DNA from: Desulfobacterales bacterium
GTDB lineage: Bacteria > Desulfobacterota > Desulfobacteria > Desulfobacterales > Desulfosalsimonadaceae
Length of the DNA: 12,355 nt
Reading direction: 5' to 3'
NCBI GenBank assembly: GCA_029933295.1
Contig: JAOZOL010000017.1
Span: forward strand, 7,204-19,558
The position numbers and the translations under genes are program-made. This document shows, piece after piece, positions 7,560-12,355 of the stretch (the first letter of the stretch is position 1; every line of letters begins with the position of its first letter). The notes under the pieces are model-generated. The model worked only from the letters and a program-made list of their open reading frames with translations, ran no database searches and was not told the origin of the DNA.

Positions 7560-8861
7560 ATGCAGATAATTACGACACATCGAAATACTGATTTTGATGG
7601 TTTTGCTTCTGTTATCGCTGGTACGATTTTATATCCAGACGCAGTTCCTCTGCTTCCCAAAGCCTTAAATCCCAATGTAAAGGCCTTCCTGTCCATCCAT
7701 AAAGACCTTTTTGAGACCAAATCCGTGGATGAAATTGATTTTGATGCAGTTTCAAAAATGATTGTCGTTGATACAAACAAGTGGTCGCGACTCGAACAAA
7801 TGGGCGAATTGAAGAATAAAAAAGACCTTGAAATTATTTTATGGGACCATCATCAAAACAGGAGTGATTTAAACCCTGCGTGGAAGTGCCAGGAAAAAAT
7901 CGGGGCGAATATTACGTTGATGATCCGTGAAATAAAAAAACGAAACTTTTTTTTAACTCCCATGCAGGCGACGCTTTTTTTAATAGGACTTTATGAAGAT
8001 ACCGGTAATCTGACATTTCCCGCTTCAACTGCTGAGGATGCATACGCTGCGGGTTATTTGCTGGAAAATAAAGCTGATTTAAATATCCTTGCAACGTTTT
8101 TGCAGCCGGCTTATGGGGAAAAACAGAAAAATATTTTATTCGAGATGTTACGCTCTGCAACCCGGACAAAAATTGATAATTATACCGTCAGTATCAATAC
8201 AATAAACATCAATGGTCATGTAAACAACCTTTCCCTTGTTGTTCATATGTATAGAGATATTTTAAACGTGGATGCCGCTTTTGGTATATTTGTTCACAAG
8301 GAGCATGAAAGTTGTATTGTCATTGGTCGGAGTGGCATTGGTGCTATTAATATCGGTTTCATTATGCGAAGTATGGGCGGCGGCGGTCATCCGGGCGCGG
8401 GGTCCGCAATGATAAAATCTGTAAAAAGTCCTGAGGCTTTAAAAGAATGGCTGCTTGAATTGCTCAGGGGGAATCAGCAGGCTTCAGTTCAGGTGAGTGA
8501 TTTGATGTCATATCCTGTTTTCAGCGTTACGCCTGATATGTCGATGAGCAGTGTCGCTGATTTTATAGAGGAAAAAGGTTGTACTGGTCTTCCGGTGGTA
8601 GAAGATGAAAGGTTGGTGGGGGTCATTTCAAGAAGGGACTTTAAAAAAATAAAAAAGTCATCACAGTTAAAATCACCAGTCAAAGCATTTATGAGCACAA
8701 AAAATATTACCATTGAGCCTGATAGAAGCCCCATGGAGGCTGCCCGTATAATGGTCAAGCACGATATCGGAAGGCTGCCGGTTGTAAAGGATGGAAGAAT
8801 AATCGGAATTATGTCAAGGTCAGATGTGATGATTTACTTTTATGATTTGCTGCCTGATTAA
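7560..8861 (+). CDS. DHH-family phosphoesterase with tandem CBS domains
   Basis: A 433-aa cytoplasmic protein. The DHH domain has THRNTDFDGFAS (6-17), VVDTN (69-73), Asp96-His-His (95-98 region WDHH) and YEDTG (145-149), all metal ligands of this superfamily; DHHA1 has GGGGHPGAGSA (273-283). CBS1 spans about 311-365 and CBS2 about 374-428, which usually bind adenine nucleotides and could gate activity. This order, and the N-terminal wording (TILYPDAVP...NPNVKAFL), match the front half of deltaproteobacterial CCA-adding/poly(A) polymerases, but no nucleotidyltransferase domain follows. Likely chemistry is hydrolysis of short oligonucleotides, pAp or a cyclic dinucleotide; the substrate cannot be told from sequence. 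The start is set by the family N-terminus; its ribosome-binding site is weak. Probably co-transcribed with the TPR gene. Confidence 0.9.
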   Translation: MQIITTHRNTDFDGFASVIAGTILYPDAVPLLPKALNPNVKAFLSIHKDLFETKSVDEIDFDAVSKMIVVDTNKWSRLEQMGELKNKKDLEIILWDHHQNRSDLNPAWKCQEKIGANITLMIREIKKRNFFLTPMQATLFLIGLYEDTGNLTFPASTAEDAYAAGYLLENKADLNILATFLQPAYGEKQKNILFEMLRSATRTKIDNYTVSINTININGHVNNLSLVVHMYRDILNVDAAFGIFVHKEHESCIVIGRSGIGAINIGFIMRSMGGGGHPGAGSAMIKSVKSPEALKEWLLELLRGNQQASVQVSDLMSYPVFSVTPDMSMSSVADFIEEKGCTGLPVVEDERLVGVISRRDFKKIKKSSQLKSPVKAFMSTKNITIEPDRSPMEAARIMVKHDIGRLPVVKDGRIIGIMSRSDVMIYFYDLLPD

Positions 8862-8864
8862 AAA

Positions 8865-8991
8865 AGACGGGCTCGTAAAAAATCCGTCTGCTGCGTTGCG
8901 CTCTCCGTGAAAGCCCTCAACGTACAAAAAGTACGCCTCGGCCTTTCCCGGCTCGCGCGCCTTGCATACGGCATTTTTTACGAGCCCGTCT
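8865..8991. repeat. 127-bp imperfect palindromic element
   Basis: The outer arms are a perfect 19-bp inverted repeat (8865-8883 and 8973-8991, AGACGGGCTCGTAAAAAAT on the left). The centre is CGTAC-AAAAA-GTACG (8921-8935), and both arm pairs share the same symmetry point at base 8928. Between them the halves also pair partly (CCGT.TGC, GCGC, CCG.GAAAG). It starts 3 bp after the DHH stop and sits between two convergent genes. From memory, similar palindromes are dispersed in Desulfobacterales genomes; it has no coding capacity. It could be a non-autonomous mobile element and could also end transcription in both directions. Confidence 0.75.
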
Positions 8992-9030
8992 GAAGTGTTT
9001 TAAGCCGTGTAGTGAACTTGCCTTTATCTG

Positions 9031-9060
9031 AAAAAACGAAAAAAATTTCGATTTTTTTCG
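9031..9060 (-). terminator. AT-rich hairpin with T-tract downstream of elbB
   Basis: On the minus strand, 32 bases past the elbB stop, CGAAAAAAA (9060-9052) and TTTTTTTCG (9045-9037) form a 9-bp stem with a six-base loop, followed directly by six T (9036-9031). The layout is that of an intrinsic terminator, but the stem has only two GC pairs, so strength is doubtful. Confidence 0.4.
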
Positions 9061-9091
9061 AAGTCACCAATTATGTGTTGCCGTAAAGCGG

Positions 9092-9745
9092 TTATGCAAG
9101 TTTTAGCAGTTCGTCAACAAGCTTTTCTATGCCCACCGCTACGTCTTTAATACCGGGGCCGAGCATATACGCCGGTGTTGTTATCAGTTTGTTTGTATGG
9201 TCGATATGAATATTGTCAACCGCGCAGGCGACATGGACGCCCCCCATACCTTCAATTGCCTCTGCTGTTCCGATATCATTTCCGATGGTCACTTCCGGGT
9301 TTTTATTTTCCAGAATTTTTGCCAGCACTGCCGGTGATATGCAAAGCGCACCGACCGGTTTTCCCGCATCTATCATTTCAGTGACAAGCCTTGCAACATC
9401 GGCATTCACATCAGCGCTTTTTCCCTTGATGGCGAAATTACTAAAATTTTTGGCGGCCCCAAATCCACCGGGCATGATTAACCCGTCAATATCCGTTGAT
9501 TTGACGTGTTTCAGGTTTTCGATTTTTCCCCTGGCGATTCTGGCAGATTCAACAAGGACATTTCGTTTTTCGTCCGTTGCTTCACCGTTTAAGTGGTTTA
9601 CAACATGATGCTGCTCGATATCCGGGGCCATGCAGACAATTTCAGCGCCCCTGCGATCCAGGGCAAGCATGGTGATAACCGCCTCATGAATTTCACTCCC
9701 GTCATAGACTCCACAGCCAGATAATAATACGCCAATTTTTTTCAT
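9092..9745 (-). CDS. elbB: ElbB, DJ-1/PfpI-like isoprenoid biosynthesis glyoxalase
   Basis: A 217-aa cytoplasmic protein, the same length as E. coli ElbB and with its typical start MKKIGVLLSGCGVYDGSEIH. It belongs to the class I glutamine amidotransferase-like/DJ-1 superfamily: nucleophile elbow GALCISPAV with Cys135, and MPGGFGAAKN (91-100). E. coli ElbB has been linked to isoprenoid biosynthesis and to glyoxalase activity; the role here is by homology. The start at 9745 is chosen over Met at 9748 because AGGAG (9752-9756) is 6 bases from it and because it fits the family. A longer reading to 9811 would overlap the upstream gene and is rejected. It lies 16 bp behind the 100-aa gene, with its ribosome-binding site in that gap, so the two form an operon. 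Confidence 0.95.
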   Translation of the reverse strand: MKKIGVLLSGCGVYDGSEIHEAVITMLALDRRGAEIVCMAPDIEQHHVVNHLNGEATDEKRNVLVESARIARGKIENLKHVKSTDIDGLIMPGGFGAAKNFSNFAIKGKSADVNADVARLVTEMIDAGKPVGALCISPAVLAKILENKNPEVTIGNDIGTAEAIEGMGGVHVACAVDNIHIDHTNKLITTPAYMLGPGIKDVAVGIEKLVDELLKLA

Positions 9746-9761
9746 CATAATCTCCTTAGAA

Positions 9762-10064
9762 TTATAATTGATCGGGCACAATTTTATCAAGTATGTTCCC
9801 ATCTCCATCAAGAATAAATATTAGAAATTTGTTCTGGGAAGCATCTTTGGCCAGGTCTTCATACATTACCGCCTGGACTTCATATTTTTTCCCTCTTTTT
9901 GTCGGCAGATGTATCAGGCAGGACTGGGCATCATCTTTATTTAAAAAAGCAGGAATATATGCCACATCCATCTGCTCATTATGAAGTCCAAAAAAATGCT
10001 CTTTTTCCCCGGGGTCTTGAATTGCGACAAAGAGCCACGTATCGGGTTTTAATTTTGTTTTCAT
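9762..10064 (-). CDS. hypothetical 100-aa protein upstream of elbB
   Basis: I do not recognise this small acidic-to-neutral soluble protein. It has no signal peptide or membrane segment. Segments WLFVAIQDPG, AYIPAFLNKDDAQSCLIHL, YEVQAVMYEDL and FLIFILDGDGNIL give an alternating beta/alpha pattern; the part reading IPAFLNKDDAQ followed by a strand distantly recalls the SseB N-terminal fold, a weak impression only. The ATG at 10064 has a distant AAAGGG about 11 bases upstream. It is first in a two-gene operon with elbB, has its own promoter 54 bases upstream, and keeps an open frame with coding-like composition, so it is very likely real. A shared function with ElbB is possible but unsupported beyond position. 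Confidence 0.75.
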   Translation of the reverse strand: MKTKLKPDTWLFVAIQDPGEKEHFFGLHNEQMDVAYIPAFLNKDDAQSCLIHLPTKRGKKYEVQAVMYEDLAKDASQNKFLIFILDGDGNILDKIVPDQL

Positions 10065-10117
10065 TATTATTTTATCCCTTTGTTTATTTTTTTATTGTCA
10101 AATAGAATAACTTTTAA

Positions 10118-10146
10118 ATTTTATACCTTTAAACATCAATTGGCAA
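10118..10146 (-). promoter_or_regulatory. sigma70-type promoter of the elbB operon
   Basis: On the minus strand TTGCCA (10146-10141), a 17-bp spacer and TAAAAT (10123-10118) each differ by one base from the consensus hexamers. Transcription would start near 10111, giving a 5' UTR of about 47 bases before the 100-aa gene. A perfect TTGACA at 10101-10096 (minus strand) lies too close to the start codon to serve as the -35 element. Confidence 0.55.
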
Positions 10147-10163
10147 GTTTCTCGTTAAAAAAA

Positions 10164-10199
10164 CCTTATTGAAATATTGAACTAATTGAAATGATAAGG
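10164..10199. repeat. three ATTGAA repeats inside a short inverted repeat
   Basis: ATTGAA occurs at 10168, 10176 and 10185, spaced 8 and 9 bp, and the group is bracketed by CCTTAT (10164-10169) and ATAAGG (10194-10199). It lies in the 235-bp divergent gap between the elbB operon and the kinase gene, about 100 bp before the kinase start. I see no clear kinase promoter in the rest of this gap; a TGTTATGGT extended -10 (10228-10236) lacks a good -35. Confidence 0.35.
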
Positions 10200-10299
10200 T
10201 GATTAACTTTTCTTTTTTACCAGGGCATGTTATGGTTTAAATATATTTTTTAACAAAATCAAACATATGACTATTTAACATATATAAGCGGGGTAAGGC

Positions 10300-12129
10300 A
10301 TGAAAAAAGAACAACTCATGTTACATGCGATTCTCAATACCATTGAAGACGGTATTTATGTCATTGACCAGGATTATACGGTGGAATTTATGAACCAGAA
10401 AATGGTTGAGATGTTCGGCGGCGGGGTCGGTAAAAAATGCTATCAGGTGATTAACGACAGCAAAACGTTTTGTCCATGGTGCCGTTCCACGCAGACATTT
10501 AAAGACGACCGTCTTAACTGGGAATTGTATGTGCCGAAAGTCGATAAAACTTTTATGATAACGGAATTGCCGCTTAAAAATCCGGATGGCACCGTCTCTA
10601 AAATGAGTATTTACCGTGATATTACCTTGAGAAAACAGCGGGAAGCCAAATTAAAAGCCTCTGTGGAGGGATACCGGACGTTGTTCGAGCATGTGGCTGT
10701 GGGTGTTTATATCAGTACCAAGGAAGGCAAGTTTCTTGACGCAAATCAAGCTCTGTTAGATATGCTGGGGTATTCGAGCAAAGAGGAATTTTTAAATATT
10801 GATATCGTGAAAGACCTGTATCTTTTTCCCGAGGATCGGTTGAGGTTTCAGGAAATGATCGAACGGGACGGCAAGGTCATTGATTATGAAGTGCAATTTA
10901 AGCGCCGTGACGGCAGCCCGATTCCTGTTTTGCTCACCAGCCATGTCCGGTATGACCACCTGGGGAATGTTATCGGCTATGAAGGGATCAATGTTGATCA
11001 ATCTCATCGGTACCAGATGGAAAGAAAGCTCCGGGAAGCACATGATTTTATGAATAAGATTATTCAAAATGCCCCCAATCCCATCATGGCGGCGGACTTA
11101 AAAGGTAATATCATTATCTGGAACCGTGCGGCGGAAGAAACAATGGGTTATCCGGCGGATGAAGTGATCGGTAAAATGAACATCACAAAAGTCTATCCGG
11201 ATGATATGGCATATGAGATTATGAAAATGATCCGCAGTCCGGAGCATGGCGGTGTCGGTATTTATCGCTCCCAGCCGGCCCTCTATGTCCGCCAGGACGG
11301 CAAGAAGATCGACGGGAGTCTTTCTGCCACCATGATATATGATGATGACGGAAATGAGGTTGCAACGGTAGGTTCATTTGTGGACCTTACCGAACGGATT
11401 GAAATGGAACGAACTTTAAGAGATACTCAGGAACAGTTGCTGAATTCGGAAAAGCTGGCGGCCATGGGACGATTAACTTCACAGATTGCCCATGAATTAA
11501 ACAATCCGCTCTATGGCATTATGAATACCCTTGAATTGTTAAAGTCGGAAGTCCCGCCTGAAAATAAAAGACGAAAATTACTGGATATGTCACTTTCCGA
11601 GATTGTCCGGCTGGCTGATATGCTGAAAAAAATGTTGTCGTTTTCCAAACCCGAACAAGAGGAAAAGAAACCGGTGAATGTCAACACGATCGTTGACGAG
11701 ATCCTCATGCTCCATGAAAAGCAGCTTCAGGAGCACAGCATCAAAATCAAGATTGAACTGGATATGGATATGGGTGATGTGTTTGCGTCCACGAATCAAC
11801 TGCGCCAGGTGTTTTTAAATATGGTGTCAAATGCCAGGGATGCAATGCCCGAAGGCGGGACCTTGACGGTCAGAACGTTTAAGAAAAACGGATTTGTCAA
11901 TATACGATTTTTAGATACCGGTGTAGGAATCCGGCAGGAAAATATCGCTAAAATTTTTGACAGTTTTTTTACCACCAAAGCCAGCGTCAAAGGGGTGGGC
12001 CTGGGTCTTTCCGTCTGCTACGGGTTTATCAAGGATCACGGCGGTGATATTAAAGTGGACAGTGAACTTGGCGTTGGAACAACATTTACCATTTCTCTGC
12101 CTGAACATAATGCTTCTTCGGCGCAGTGA
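10300..12129 (+). CDS. soluble PAS-PAS-PAS sensor histidine kinase
   Basis: A 609-aa cytoplasmic two-component kinase with no membrane segment or signal peptide. Three PAS domains span about 4-115, 120-238 and 248-368. HisKA holds the phospho-acceptor His398 in IAHELNNPL; HATPase_c has the N box LRQVFLNMVSNARDAM (501-516), DTGVGI (539-544), FDSFFTTK (553-560) and GVGLGL (565-570), so it should be active. PAS1 has Cys47, Cys58 and Cys61 (CPWC), a pattern I recall from other deltaproteobacterial PAS domains, perhaps for redox or metal sensing. The ATG follows GGGGTAAGG. No response regulator is within the window; a partner may lie beyond 12355 or elsewhere. The signal is unknown. Confidence 0.93.
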   Translation: MKKEQLMLHAILNTIEDGIYVIDQDYTVEFMNQKMVEMFGGGVGKKCYQVINDSKTFCPWCRSTQTFKDDRLNWELYVPKVDKTFMITELPLKNPDGTVSKMSIYRDITLRKQREAKLKASVEGYRTLFEHVAVGVYISTKEGKFLDANQALLDMLGYSSKEEFLNIDIVKDLYLFPEDRLRFQEMIERDGKVIDYEVQFKRRDGSPIPVLLTSHVRYDHLGNVIGYEGINVDQSHRYQMERKLREAHDFMNKIIQNAPNPIMAADLKGNIIIWNRAAEETMGYPADEVIGKMNITKVYPDDMAYEIMKMIRSPEHGGVGIYRSQPALYVRQDGKKIDGSLSATMIYDDDGNEVATVGSFVDLTERIEMERTLRDTQEQLLNSEKLAAMGRLTSQIAHELNNPLYGIMNTLELLKSEVPPENKRRKLLDMSLSEIVRLADMLKKMLSFSKPEQEEKKPVNVNTIVDEILMLHEKQLQEHSIKIKIELDMDMGDVFASTNQLRQVFLNMVSNARDAMPEGGTLTVRTFKKNGFVNIRFLDTGVGIRQENIAKIFDSFFTTKASVKGVGLGLSVCYGFIKDHGGDIKVDSELGVGTTFTISLPEHNASSAQ

Positions 12130-12180
12130 TATTTAACTGGAGTTGCTATCACTTATTTGCTTAAGCGATTTTTTCAAAAT

Positions 12181-12258
12181 GAACCGCAGAATGTCGAACA
12201 GGGAATATCGAATTTCGATGTATTTTATTTTATTTCTGCGGTTCGATATTCGACATTC
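12181..12258. repeat. mosaic inverted-repeat element with swapped arms
   Basis: Left arms in order: A GAACCGCAGAA (12181-12191), B GAATGTCGAA (12189-12198), C AATATCGAA (12204-12212). Right complements: A' (12234-12244), C' (12242-12250), B' (12249-12258). A with A' and B-C with C'-B' are exact but cannot pair at the same time, because A' lies inside the B-C hairpin. A small ATCGAA-T-TTCGAT palindrome sits at 12207-12219. It is non-coding and looks like a dispersed intergenic repeat; from memory, related CCGCAGAATGTCGAA repeats occur in deltaproteobacterial genomes. Confidence 0.65.
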
Positions 12259-12259
12259 T

Positions 12260-12316
12260 CCATCAAAATAACCAATGCCCTCAAGCTAATGGCATTGGCT
12301 TCATGTCTGTTGATGG
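12260..12316. repeat. nested hairpin downstream of the kinase gene
   Basis: An inner 8-bp stem CCAATGCC (12272-12279) and GGCATTGG (12291-12298) lies within outer arms CCATCAA (12260-12266) and TTGATGG (12310-12316), with unequal internal loops. There is no T-run, so it is not a standard terminator. It begins 2 bp after the preceding repeat. It could be a repeat element, an insertion-sequence end truncated by the window edge, or an RNA structure. The last 39 bases hold nothing I recognise. Confidence 0.5.
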
Positions 12317-12355
12317 TTCTATTTAATCTTTAGGGCAGTGCCTATATATTGTGGT

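Noticed and set aside
9213..9608. 131-codon plus-strand open frame inside elbB
   Set aside because: It is a shadow of the well-supported antisense gene, with no recognisable protein or ribosome-binding site.
9746..9811. Longer N-terminus for ElbB
   Set aside because: It would overlap the upstream gene and add residues absent from the family; the 217-aa form matches known length and start.
10141..10156. TGGCAAG-N4-TCGTT as a sigma54 promoter for the kinase
   Set aside because: The -12 half lacks the essential GC, and TGGCAA is better explained as the -35 of the minus-strand promoter.
12157..12174. TTGC-TTAA-GCGA followed by six T as a kinase terminator
   Set aside because: The stem is only 4 bp with a wobble pair, too weak to call.
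1..12355. CRISPR array, prophage, tRNA or rRNA genes
   Set aside because: No regular direct repeats with spacers, no phage or transposase reading frames and no RNA gene signatures were seen.

Overview
The window looks like a chromosomal segment of a Gram-negative, non-spore-forming Desulfobacterota member, most likely of the Desulfobacterales type. The grounds are an MglA GTPase that keeps Myxococcus catalytic residues, a DUF4388/PATAN-type domain, soluble multi-PAS histidine kinases, a DHH plus CBS protein matching the N-terminal half of deltaproteobacterial CCA-adding enzymes, moderately AT-rich coding sequence, and intergenic palindromes of a kind I recall as dispersed in such genomes. The taxonomy is an inference; there is no rRNA or tRNA here.

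Left part (1-2409): a short leader, then mglA, a DUF4388/cyclic-nucleotide-fold protein 3 bp behind it, and after 124 bp a small PilZ protein. Together they look like a cell-polarity or surface-motility signalling module: a Ras-like GTPase, a PATAN-type adaptor and a c-di-GMP reader. No MglB (roadblock) gene is visible, but the window begins just upstream.

Centre-left (2477-5428): purC (SAICAR synthase), then a ParB/KorB-like protein after 8 bp, then a radical-SAM protein of the spore photoproduct lyase family that overlaps it by 38 bp. The ParB-like and lyase-like pair is the least explained part of the window. The lyase homologue keeps the iron-sulfur motif but lacks the cysteine and one tyrosine needed for spore photoproduct repair.

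Centre (5430-8861): a good sigma70-type promoter directly after the lyase-like stop codon drives an exported protein with a large unrecognised domain and three C-terminal TPRs, followed after 18 bp by a stand-alone DHH-DHHA1-CBS-CBS protein. A 21-bp palindrome sits in the predicted 5' UTR. A 127-bp imperfect palindrome starts 3 bp after the DHH gene and separates it from the convergent genes.

Right part (9092-12355): a minus-strand operon of a 100-aa unknown protein and elbB, with its own promoter; then, divergently, a soluble PAS-PAS-PAS-HisKA-HATPase histidine kinase with a cysteine cluster in the first PAS. The last 226 bp hold two adjacent inverted-repeat structures and no gene. No CRISPR array, transposase gene, phage gene or RNA gene was seen.
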